Of a stretch of DNA of 64,000 nucleotides, positions 34,340 through 45,180 are shown one piece after another. The position numbers and the translations under genes were made by a program. Numbering within the stretch: the stretch's first letter is position 1; each line of letters begins with the position of its first letter. This DNA comes from Erigeron canadensis (Eukaryota; Streptophyta; Magnoliopsida; Asterales; Asteraceae), in assembly GCF_010389155.1 (NCBI RefSeq), contig NC_057766.1, positions 43,224,463 through 43,288,462 on the forward strand, in the 5' to 3' direction. The notes under the pieces were generated by a model. That model was given only the letters and a program-made list of their open reading frames with translations. It was not told where the DNA came from and did no database searches.

Positions 34340-37300
34340 GATGGATACCCTTCCATTAAATTTCCCAGAATACAATTTCACAGATTACTTATGTTTCTTC
34401 CAGGTATATAGCTTAGTTCATCTCTCTTTCAGTAATTTGTCATCCAAGGTGTTGTATGTTCCAACAATCCATGAAGTTGTCATGCATAAATAGGGATGCG
34501 AGTTAGATACATTTTTTTGAGATATTGTTTCACTTAGATTAGTAAAAGAACATTACCGCTTTCATTAGGTAAAAGATAGGATTATTCGAGGTCTCATATT
34601 TATCAAATGTCATTATTTCATATACCATATGGGCTACTCGCGAATGTATTTTGTGTTGAAATTGCCGGAAATTTACATAATGCCTCATTCCCCCCTCACA
34701 TTTCACGTCCTAGAATGAATTTCATATAAGTTGCAAAATGTGAAGAGTAGAGGATCTAGTTGGACCGGTACTGGGTTTGACCAAGATGGTTGACCCTGTC
34801 ACATAACTTCTCAACTTCATGCAGTTATGCCAGGTATATAGATTCTAGATTTGTAACAGGTCATAACTGGTTTCACAAAATAAAGAAGAAAAAGAAAAGA
34901 GATAGTAGCATTGAAAATACTTTATTAATAAATGCCATTCTACCATTTATCATTATGAACTACTCCTGAGTCTATCCTGAACTTCCTATGGTCTATTGGT
35001 GGCAAATTGGGCTGGGTTTGGCTGGATGGTCCCTCAGTGGGGGTTCTGTTTTCTGATTATAATAAATGCATAATATATTTTTTCCCTTTTAATCTTTAAT
35101 AGAACAATTTAGGAGTTTATATACACCTAATTATGTCACTGTTTGATGCATTTTCCCTTTCGTTAAGTTTTATATAACTTAATTTCTGTTAATCTCTTAT
35201 TCTCTTGGCGTTTAAAGCCCAAGTCAACCTGTTTTCACGTGAGTGAATTGAAATTGACATCGTTAGCATTTGATATAGATAGATGATCTTCAATGCAGAG
35301 AGTTTGTTTTACAGCACATAAAGTAGCAACCAATGTTGGGGACTTGTCACGTTCTTCTCTTTGACTTGCACTCTATCGCAAAATTGAAAAAAAACACAGT
35401 TTAGTAACGTGGTTCTGAAGCTTATTTTGTCTTATACACAAATATATTCTCTTTAGTATAATAGAAGAAAGGAAATAATTTGCTTCCATAAACTTTTATC
35501 CTAGGGGTAAATCTTATCTTGTAGTTAACAGGTTTTACCTGGTCTCGTTGTTTTACACATGTTATTTCACTTCTTGTGTATTCCCATCTACACATTATCT
35601 GATTAGCTCTTTCATACAATGTTGTCACATATATTTTTAGAAAAGCCAAGTAAATTGTACTGCTATCTTGTCACTGTGTCTGTGTGGACTAGATTCTTTT
35701 CCTGCAATTGCAAAAACCATTGGTACTGTAGCACCCTTTAGACCACAAGATTGACATGTCAGTTTCTTCATTTTTTAAAAGTTAATGCTTTCACCAAAAA
35801 CCATTTTTCATCCTTTCATTACACAATAATCTTTTCAGTTTCATTTACTCCTCAACATTCATCATCTGAAACCACCTTATGTCATTCGTAATAAATCTAC
35901 CAATTAGTCTACCATCTGTGATGTATCAGATTCTGAAGGATATAGCTAACACTAGTAAATGCAGATATAAATACACATAGGCATATATCAGTTTGTATCA
36001 AAAATAGTGTTATGAACTTTTGAATAATTTGTGAATCTGAAACATGACATTTATGTGGGGATAGTACTCAACAGTTTTTATTGTGTGTACTAAAGAGGAA
36101 TAGTGTTTTAGCAGTCTGCTTGTAGCTCACGGTAAATGCATGACTATCGACTTACAAGACCTCTCATGTATTTTTAATTTTATGATTTAACCATGGCAGC
36201 AATTGGTACATGGGACATTGGCATACATTTAGTACCTTATTACTGTTTCTTCAGTTTTTTGGAATTAATTGGCATTAATGTTGTGTTGGTCGAGAAGAAG
36301 ATTGATGTTACGCCATTGAAATAAATATATTCAAAGATTAGGTTGAAATTTTGTCGAGAAATGTTTCATTTGCAAAGAAATTACAAACTTACAAAATGAT
36401 ATGGTGAAGAGATGCATCATCCACGTTCATTTCTTCGGCTCGTTTATCATTTTGGAAGTGTCGCGTGATTTTGTAATACTTAACTATCAGTTTTATATGT
36501 TAGTAACATCAACACTTTTCTAAACTTGGGAAATGTGAGAAGATTAGAAAACTATTAACCACATGTGGGAATACTAATTTATATATGGTAAATGGTAGTT
36601 TAAGATTACCATAAGGACTCGTATCATTATGTTTGTGAAATTGTGGGTGCCATGATAAGCTGGATGGGATTGGCCTGCTGGTCCATGGAGTGGGGCTAAT
36701 TATAAGATTAATGCCGGTTCAGCTGGTGGGGAGAATTAAACTGGTAGTTGTACTACTGATGTACTAGCTGTGTTTATGGTTCTATTCTTTCCGTCAGCCT
36801 TTTCACATTGTTTGTTACTGGTATGATTCATTTAATTTGAATCTATATCTATGTTACTTAATTTTATATCTTTTTAGTAGTATTTCATTGGCCATCGCAA
36901 AATAGTGTTATTGTTATTATTTTGGTTGTCTCAAAATAAATATCTAGTAAAAGAAAAGGAAGGTAAAGGTGGGCACCCTCTCCCCGTAACCGTAAGGTTC
37001 TTGATGTCGGTAAAATACTTTCACTTAATTTATTTATTTATTTTTTGGAAAGGTAAATACCTTCCCTTAATACCCACATGATTTAAATATTCATAAGGAT
37101 TGAATCCGTGTATCTTAACTTCATTCATGGACCAAACTGCATTGAGATAACGAGTACTACTATGAATTGGCTGCCATGTTAAAACTTTGTGTTGTTTTCA
37201 ATAAGAGATAATTTGGGACGCCAGGAGTATATATCTAGAAACTAGAAATTTTCGTTTATTAAAATGAATATGGATATATATTTGAAAAGTATCATATAAT

Positions 37301-38304
37301 CTAAGTACATATCATTTGTTACTTAAAATCCTTGTAAGGGGGAGTTTGGAATTGCATTTGTGCATCTATTATTTGATTATTGCGTATGTAAAACACATAT
37401 AATCAATAAAGCTATTTGGCTAAAAAGTGATTATCTGCATTTTCATTGAGAAAAAGGCAGTTTTGGAAAAACAGGTAGACAAATGCCTTTTCAAAACGCA
37501 GTATTGAAAACGGAAACATCATTTCGAAAACGCCCCAAACACCGCCTAAAGAGTAATTCATAAATACTTATTTTCCTTATAACTTGTAAATGAATATTAT
37601 AAGTCAAGTTCCTTGAATGGCTAAGAAAAATTCAAAAACTCACAACGTCAATGATTCATAATGCAAGCAAATATTTGCCAGGTACAATTCTTAGGGATGG
37701 CTAAGGAAAGATTGGGAAATGACCGCAGGATAGTTTACTTTGGCTGCGTACATCCACAAAAAAAAAATCGCTTTTATCCAATAACCTAAATACAACCTTT
37801 ACGCTTTTAGACACGAAGTTATAAATAATCACCTACTTACCCTCCTCTTTTCATTGCTGTCCGTGAAGTGCAACACTTGAGTTTTAAGGCATTTCTTAAC
37901 TTGTTTATTAGCATTAGTCCAGCTAGTTGAAAGTTCCACGAATAAATATAAACAATTTCAAAGTTATATTAGCATTACTCAAGATTTTGTTAGGATAGAT
38001 TCACTTATTCCTATAATTATTAGAAGAAAAACTCGGTCGCTCGTGAGTCTATTGTGATGGAGTATGGACCATCATTCACATGAACTTTGGGTCCAAAAAT
38101 GATTTACTATTTTGGCAAGGTCAATCATCCAGTGGGAGATTTTTGTTTTTGTCTACCCATACGCGGTTGTCTAGTTTTGCCTAAGAGACTTTTCTTGTAT
38201 ACCCCCATATAAAAGGATCAAAATCCAAATAACATTAATCAGCTTGTTTCGAATATATGTTGGAATAGATGCAATATAATAAGTGTACAACACCATGTAA
38301 AAAA
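34340..38304. other. Intergenic between the coiled-coil gene and the copia element, with a last-exon duplicate
   Basis: No second gene was recognised. At 34744-34789 there is a 46-bp near-copy (43/46) of the end of exon 7 (34299-34344), with the stop codon TAA changed to CAA; both copies are followed within about 80 bp by CCAGGTATATAG. From 34.8 to 38.3 kb the sequence is AT-rich with scattered short frames only. GC-richer patches near 34995-35040 and 36650-36740 have no assigned identity. Confidence 0.5.
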
Positions 38305-39017
38305 TGTTAGAATATAAGCATATAATCATACATGATCACGAATATGCGCAACGGAAGAAATCGAAACATATATGCAATCAAATTAATTAACAAAGACTAG
38401 AATTAAATCGTGTACCTTATGCAAGCTCCAATAAAGATAATAATAATAAGATTATTATTAATGCTTAGGGTTTAAAGCAAAACCCCTCTACGATCGCACA
38501 CTAGACACCCCGAATAACGTATGCTAGTACCCGATCATAAAACAAACAAACCCTTTGTTTAAACCTTAACTTCAAAGTCGAACACCCTTAATGAAAAGGG
38601 AATTCGGCCACTTCAAAGAAAAGGAGAGAAAAAGGAGAGAATTGCTTATGTGAAAAAGTGTGTGTAACAACACTCAAAACTTAGAATTAGGCCCTCTATT
38701 TATAGGGGATAATTAGGTTTAACCTTGCTTGGAAAATAAGCTAGATTAAGGCTTAAAAAGCCTAACCCAAACCGTCCCTCCTTTAGTTTTAGGGCCCAAA
38801 TTCATTTTCCAGTTTTCACATTTTAATCCTCCTCTTTAATCAATTAAATATAATTAACCCCTTAATTATGTTTAATTAATCATTTCGTGATCAAACTAAT
38901 CAATATATTACTTTAATATATCAATTAATATTATCGAGTTACCGTGTCATTTCGTGTGACCCCGTAGGCTTAAATTATTCCCGGACATGCGATTTATAAT
39001 AAAATGATCACACTCCA
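38305..39017 (-). repeat. 3' LTR of the copia element
   Basis: 713 bp, aligning without gaps to 44465-45177 with about seven substitutions by eye (about 99% identity). On the minus strand it starts TGGAGTGTGATC and ends ATTCTAACA. The three bases before it (ACG, minus) differ from those before the other copy (TGT). It joins pol coding sequence directly, with no visible polypurine tract. Confidence 0.9.
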
Positions 39018-39019
39018 CG

Positions 39020-41530
39020 TCATACTTATTGACCTTTCCTTTTAACAATGCCTTTGTAAAAGGATCCGCTAAGTTATAATCTATGTAAACTTTGAGTAAT
39101 TTGATTTCACGCAATTCGCTTTGCTCACAAATGTAGTGATATCTTCTCAGGTAATGTCTGGCACCTTTCTAAACCCCTGGTTCATTGGCAATGATAATTG
39201 CTCCCGAATTATCACAGTACAGTTCCATAGGTGTGTTATTTGAGGATTATCATATAAATCCAAAAATAAACTTTCTAATCCAGACAACCTTCATGTCATC
39301 TTCTCTCAGACGACAATGTACTCAGACTCTGTCACATCCATAGCAACTGTGGTTTGCTTTTAGCTTAAAGCATTCCATCGTGTCTTCATTTAAAATGAGG
39401 ACGTATCACGACTGATATTCTTGTAACATCTTCATCAGTCATGAAATCCAACATCACAAATTCTATTACCATTTGAATTTTGATCTGGATTTCAATCATA
39501 CACCAAGAATAATTCTTAGTAGCCCGCATGTACTTAAGAATACTTTTCACAGCAGTTCACTGATCCACTCCGGGATTTTGCTGATATCGGCTAACAATAT
39601 TTTGAGCGAACACAACTTCAGGTCTAGTGCATCTTTCCGCGTACATGATAGATCCCACAACCGAAGCATAAGGAACTCTTTTCACACGCTCCACCTTTTC
39701 AGGTGTAGAAGCACCATTCTTGCTAGATAATTTAAGTCCTTCTTGCATAGGCAAATTCCCGCACTTAGAATTTTCCATCTTGAATCTCTTCAAGATCTTA
39801 TCTATATACGCACTTTGACTTAATCCGACCAACCGTTTACTTCTATCTCTATGGATTTTGATTCCAAGTATGAATGTTGCTTCACCCAAGTCTTTCATAG
39901 TGAAACACTTTCCAAGATAAGATTTAACGTCTTTCAACATTGGAATGTGATTTCCTATTATCAATATGTCATCGACATACAAGACAAGGAAAGTAACATT
40001 ACTCCCACTAGCTTTGCGATATACACATGGCTCATCAGGATTCTGAACAAAATCAAACCTTTTATTCCAACTCCTTGATGTTTGCTTCAATCCATAAATG
40101 GACCTTTGAAGTTTGCACACTTTGTTGGGATATTTGGAATCGACAAAACCTTCCGGTTGTACCATATAGACTTCCTTGTCTATAAAACCATTTAAGAAAG
40201 CAGTTTTGACATCCATTTGCCATATCTCATAGTCATAGACGCCGCTATGGCTAAGATGAACATAATAGCTCTAATGTCCGCAACGGGAGAAAAAGTTTCC
40301 TCATAATCAACTCCAAAAAGTTGAGTGTAACCTTTCGCCACAAGACGAGCTTTATAGGTGTGTACATTTCCATCCATGTCGGTCTTCTTCTTGAAGATCC
40401 ACTTACACCCAACGATTCTACCATTTGGTGGAAGATCAACCAAGCTCCAGACTTGATTATCTTTCATGGATTTCATTTCCACATTCGCAGCTTCAAGCCA
40501 TTTGTCAGATTCTGGATCTGATAATGCAGCATTAAAATTAGGAGGTTCATTCAAATCTCCTACTACGTGTTCTTCAGACTCAATCATAAGATTTAATCTA
40601 TCACGAGCACGTATTGTCCTTGAGGACCTACGAATTGGAATCGCTTTATCTTCAACTTGTAGTTCACCTAGAGATTCATCTTTTTGAACATTTTCCCCCC
40701 CAAGTTGAAGATTTGCCAATACTTACAGAAGTTGACTCATCTTCTTGAGTTTCATCAAGTTCAACAATCCTCCCACTGTCCTCTTGAGATATGAGTCTCC
40801 TTTCAAGGAACTCAGCAAATCAAAAAAATCTTTGACAATGTTTCCGATAGGAAAGTAGAAGTAGTAACTCATCGTTTCCTTTGGGTGTCCTACAAAGATG
40901 CACTTGACAGATCTGGATTCAAGTTTGTCAGGTGTGTCTTGTTTCACGAGTGCCTCACATCCCCAGACCTTTAAGTAAGACAACTTAGGAACACTTTCCA
41001 TGCCACAATTCATGCGGTGTCTTGTCAACCTTCTTGGTTGGAACCATATTGAGAATGCATGCAACAATCTCTAGAGCATAATCCCAAAATGAAATGGGAG
41101 AGTCTTAAAGTTCATCGTTTATCTTACCATGTTCAACAAGGTTCGATTTTTCCTTTCACATATACCCTTATATAGGAGTAAGCTCTTAGATAAATCCACA
41201 AGCTTTTAGATGATCCTTAAACGTTTGGCTTAAGTATTCTTCATCTCGATCCGAATGAAGAATCTTGATGGTTCTATTGAGTTGATTCTCTACTTCACTT
41301 TTAAATTCGTTGAATATTTCGAAGACTTCATGTTTATGTTTAAGCAATTAAACATAACCATAATGACTGAAATCATTCATAAAAAATGATGAAGTAGCTA
41401 GCCTTTCCTTGACACATGCCTAAATGGGCTACATACACCTGAATGTATTAGTCCAAGTAATTCCTTAGCCCTCTCCGGTTTTATGCGGAAAAGGTATTCT
41501 TGTCATCTTGCCGAAAACACAAGGCATGCA
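39020..41530 (-). pseudogene. Copia pol remnant: integrase end, reverse transcriptase, RNase H
   Basis: From right to left: a pre-integrase/integrase remnant (GKMTRIPFPHKTGEG near 41510), an integrase C-terminal part (LSYLKVWGCEALVKQDTPDK and KCIFVGHPKETMSYYFY, 41067-40723), and RT starting WLEAANVEMKSMKDNQVWSL, with CKWIFKKK, YKARLVAKGYTQ and DYEETFSPVADIRA, then WQMDVKTAFLNGFIDKEVYM, LQRSIYGLKQTSRSWNKRFD, the catalytic LVLYVDDILIIG and MKDLGEATFILGIKIHRD. RNase H is represented by its end, IKLLKVYIDYNLADPFTKAL (39110-39050). A short in-frame loss follows NKRFD; the frames at 40719-40192 and 40216-39557 are offset; integrase catalytic residues were not found. Confidence 0.85.
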
Positions 41531-41862
41531 TTTGTCAAATGATTCATCAATTGATTTAACGATCTCTTGTCAAATGATTCATCATTTGATTTTAAGATCC
41601 CTTCAATTTGAAGTATGCATTTCTTGCTAACGACAACATATTTATCAAATGATTCATCATTTGATTTCAAGATCCCTTCATTATGAAGATTTCCAATGTG
41701 TTTCTTTCTAACGACAATCCCAAAAACACGCAATTTTTCAAATGATTCATCATTTGATTGCAAGATCTCTTCATAATGAAGATTTCCAATGCGTTTCTTG
41801 CTAATGATAATATCAAATCCATGCATTTTTCAAATGATTCATCATTTGATTGTAAGACACCG
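41528..41862 (-). repeat. Tandemly amplified pre-integrase segment inside the copia pol
   Basis: Five units share the plus-strand core TCAAATGATTCATCATTTGA (starting near 41535, 41570, 41647, 41738 and 41829; spacings about 35, 77, 91 and 91 bp). On the minus strand they encode repeats of KKxIGNLHNEGILKSNDESFDK, seen at 41826-41503. This is the stretch just before the Cys pair of the copia GAG-pre-integrase domain. A normal element has one copy. The last unit runs into CLVFSAR, where CxxC and the integrase start are expected. The outermost copies are partial. Confidence 0.75.
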
Positions 41863-41899
41863 TCCTTTTGAAGTCTTTAAATGCATTTCTTGACAAATT

Positions 41900-42801
41900 A
41901 AACAAGAAGACTATGTCAAAGATAATTAGAGTCCAAGTTAAACTTAACTCTTTGCTATTGAATTATTAGTTGTATAACAACGCATATAATTCAATTTTGA
42001 AGATACTTGAAGCACTTGCCGAACCAGCTTGCTTCTTCTTCGCATTTAACTCAGCTAGATACTTTAGCCGTATGTTCCTTTTGCCAAAAGGGTCTTTTAA
42101 GGTTTTAACACAAACACAACTTGTTTTCTCTTACCAAAAAATCTTGCCCTTAGCTTACGGTTGTTTTGCTTTCCGAACCTTTCCCCCCTTTGATCATAAG
42201 AACTCGGGATGTAGCAGATTTCCTTGGAAGCTTTTTCTCATACTCAATTAACATGACATGAAGTTTAGCTGTGGTTTTACTCATGCTATGCATATTACAA
42301 TTGTGCACGAACTCCTAAAAAATCCGCTTTTTAGGTTCATGCCAATAGTAATATGTAGATGATAAGCATAGTTTAACCTTTCCAATTGCCCATAAGTACC
42401 TCTTCGACTAGAGTACTTGAGGACTAACCGATGTTCCATGCTCGTGTCGCAAGTCATGAAGTTGATCAACTAGGTCGAACAACTCCACTCCGCCTTGTTT
42501 TTAGTACAAAGACTTGAGTTCAGTGAGCATATCACATGGAAATGAATGCTCAAAATTGCTTTTGAAGGTCGACATTCATGCTTTCCAACATTAAACAAGC
42601 AACCTCATTGTGTCTATCCTACCGAGCATTGTATGCACCCAACTTTCAAGTTGAAGCATTCGCTCCCGGAACAACGGTGTCTGCTCATCAATGACTTGAA
42701 CCCAGTCATTGAAGTTTGGCTCCAGAAAGTCTTTTCCTTTCTAGCATCGACCCAAAAGCCGATTGGTGTATATTTTGAGAAGGATTTGTTGTTGCCATCT
42801 T
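41900..42801 (-). pseudogene. Copia gag remnant
   Basis: The likely start is ATG 42801 (MATTNPS, then PIGFWVDARK). Downstream pieces include GFKSLMSRHRCS and, at 42469-42281, INFMTCDTSMEHRLVLKYSS, a pattern of the copia UBN2/gag region; past a stop comes a piece near 42260-42200 resembling the 'LHAMLIEYEK.L' segment. Several stops and frame changes intervene. A 101-codon plus-strand frame over the same place (42546-42851) is a shadow. Confidence 0.5.
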
Positions 42802-44464
42802 CAAAACAGACAAAAGTTCAATTATCAGTATTTTTGATAATTTATCCTTAAGAAATGTAATTTACCCTTGTTAAATTCATCTAACAAATTACTTTCACTA
42901 AGGCTAGGATCCAACTTGACATACAACCATTTCATCAGTTGATCTGCTAGAAATGACGGTATTCAAAAGGTAATCGAGAATCGATAATTGCATTCATGCA
43001 ACTCCTAGAATTATGGGACTAACAACAACACTGTAAAGGGGTATATTAAATGTTTTGTAAACATGTTTCGTCTCATCTTATGCCACGGGTTAAGGTCTCA
43101 CCTCTTAACTCGTTTTAAGTCGCCCAATTAAGAACATGTAAATAGTCCACCGCTGTCTCACAACGAGTGGTAATCTACCTTGAAGAGATACAATTCACCT
43201 ACGTCTCACGTAGAGCAAAAAGCACTGGCAAGTGTTCTTAGCAAAATGGGTGGCATTGACTTAACTTTAAATGGGTAATGCATTTGATGTGAATCAAAAG
43301 TTTATGTTTGAAGACTCATGCATAATCTTCGAAAATAATATTTAATAAAATCATTTGTTTAGTCTTAACAACACAAGAGAGCTCGGTAGCTCCATTTGAA
43401 CGTACAAAGAAGCGCAAGGGCAAAGGTTTGCAATGGACGCAATTAAAAACCCGCCCTTTTAGAAGGCTAGCGCACCCCGACTTATATCTCTCTTAGAGTT
43501 TGTTCAAATGGGTGAGCCGATGTATCTCAAGGTTAAAAGACTCCAATTTTATTAATGAAATCTCTATTTCGATAGTTCTTAGTCAAGTTTATTTTCAAAA
43601 ACCAATTTTTGCATCACCTTTATACAATTTATAAAAAATGCAAAAATTAATAAACTTTACTAATTCCGAACTACTTAATCATGTAACAAGTTAAGGTAGG
43701 CCACCTAAACATGGTCACTATGGTTCATGCATATGTTTAAACCCGGCTCCCCCTTCCGGAAAAGAGGACCACATGCATCAAGTTACCTTGATTGCGTAAG
43801 CCTTTAAACAAAATAACTAAAAATTAGCACATAAACACATAAAACATGCTGACTGGAAATTTCCAGTAGCTTCACGACCAGTTTAAGCCTATTTCTGGTC
43901 AGATTCAGATTTCGACCAGAACTACAAAGTTGTATCCCTATGTGTCAAAAATCTACAGTCCGAATTTGGGCTTCTAACTCATTACCAATTAAAAGATATG
44001 AATTTTTTAGTAAACTGTCGCACATCAAGAAATTTACACGAAAAATTCACATTGTCACATAATTATCTAATAATCAACCCTAATTATTGGATCATCATGC
44101 TTTGCAAAATATATCTCTATATATCCAGTAAAATCACAATTAATTTTGCATGAATTTCTTGTGATTTTACTATTATTTAACAACTTTAAATAATTAAGAT
44201 ACACATAATCATGCAATTCATCACAAAAATCATGTCAATTCACAATTCAAAACTTGCTTGAGGGTTTCAATCTCCATTTAAAAATTTTAATTAAACAAAA
44301 ACTCTAATTTTTATTTAATCAAGATCCGATTTAATTAATTAAAAAAATAAGAAAAACAACCTTTTAATTATTTAACAATTAATTAAAATCAACCAACCCT
44401 TAAACCCCCCTTCAAGTTCTGACCTTTGTAATTAATAGGTCACATATGTGGCTCGTGATATCAC
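42802..44464 (-). other. Untranslated leader of the copia element
   Basis: About 1.66 kb between the 5' LTR and the gag start has no coding frame of note. It is moderately AT-rich, with short conserved-looking blocks such as 'cgcaccccgacttatatctctcttag' cores near 43470-43495. Long leaders before gag occur in several plant copia lineages. Confidence 0.5.
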
Positions 44465-45180
44465 TGTTAGAATATAAGCATATAATCATACATGATCACG
44501 AATATGCGCAACGGAAAAAATCGAAACATATATGCAATCAAATTAATTAACAAAGACTAGAATTAAATCGTGTACCTTATGCAAGCTCCAATAAAGATAA
44601 TAATAATAAGATTATTATTAATGCTTAGGGTTTAAAGCAAAACCCCTCTACGATCGCACACTAGACACCCCGAATAACGTATGCTAGTACCCGATCATAA
44701 AACAAACAAACCCTTTGTTTAAACCTTAACTTCAAAGTCGAACACCCTTAATGAAAAGGGAATTCGGCCACTTCAAAGAAAAGGAGAGAAAAATGAGAGA
44801 ATTGCTTATGTGAAAAAGTGTGTGTAACAACACTCAAAACCTAGAATTAGGCCCTCTATTTATAGAGGATAATTAGGTTTAACCTTGCTTGGAAAATAAG
44901 CTAGATTAAGGCTTAAAAAGCCTAACCCAAACCGTCCCTCCTTTAGTTTTAGGGCCCAAATTCATTTTCCAATTTTCACATTTTAATCCTCCTCTTTAAT
45001 CAATTAAATATAATTAACCCCTTAATTATGTTTAATTAATCATTTCGTGATCAAACTAATCAATATATTACTTTAATATATCAATTAATATTATCGAGTT
45101 ACCGTGTCATTTCGTGTGACCCTGTAGGCTTAAATTATTCCCGGATATGCGATTTATAATAAAATGATCACACTCCAACA
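44465..45180 (-). repeat. 5' LTR of the copia element
   Basis: Same sequence as 38305-39017, with differences at single bases (for example GGAAAAAATC for GGAAGAAATC, and AAAATGAGAG for AAAAGGAGAG). On the minus strand it starts TGTTGGAGTGTG and ends ATTCTAACA, giving the expected TGTT...AACA termini. It contains the promoter and polyadenylation functions of the element by analogy; a TATA-like 'tatttatag' block lies near 44859-44867. Confidence 0.9.

Larger units (their letters stand above)
38305..45180 (-). mobile_element. Ty1/copia LTR retrotransposon, recent insertion with degraded coding region
   Basis: Two LTRs about 99% identical bound a ~5.4-kb interior read on the minus strand. The order is a long leader (44464-42802), gag, pre-integrase segment, integrase end, reverse transcriptase, RNase H: integrase precedes RT, which defines copia. 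If the right LTR includes the terminal ACA (to 45180), AAAAA lies outside both ends as a possible 5-bp target duplication, though A-runs make this weak. TGATATCACGAGCC beside the 5' LTR is only a degenerate match to the tRNA-Met primer site. Coding frames are broken, so this copy probably moved using enzymes supplied in trans. Confidence 0.88.
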
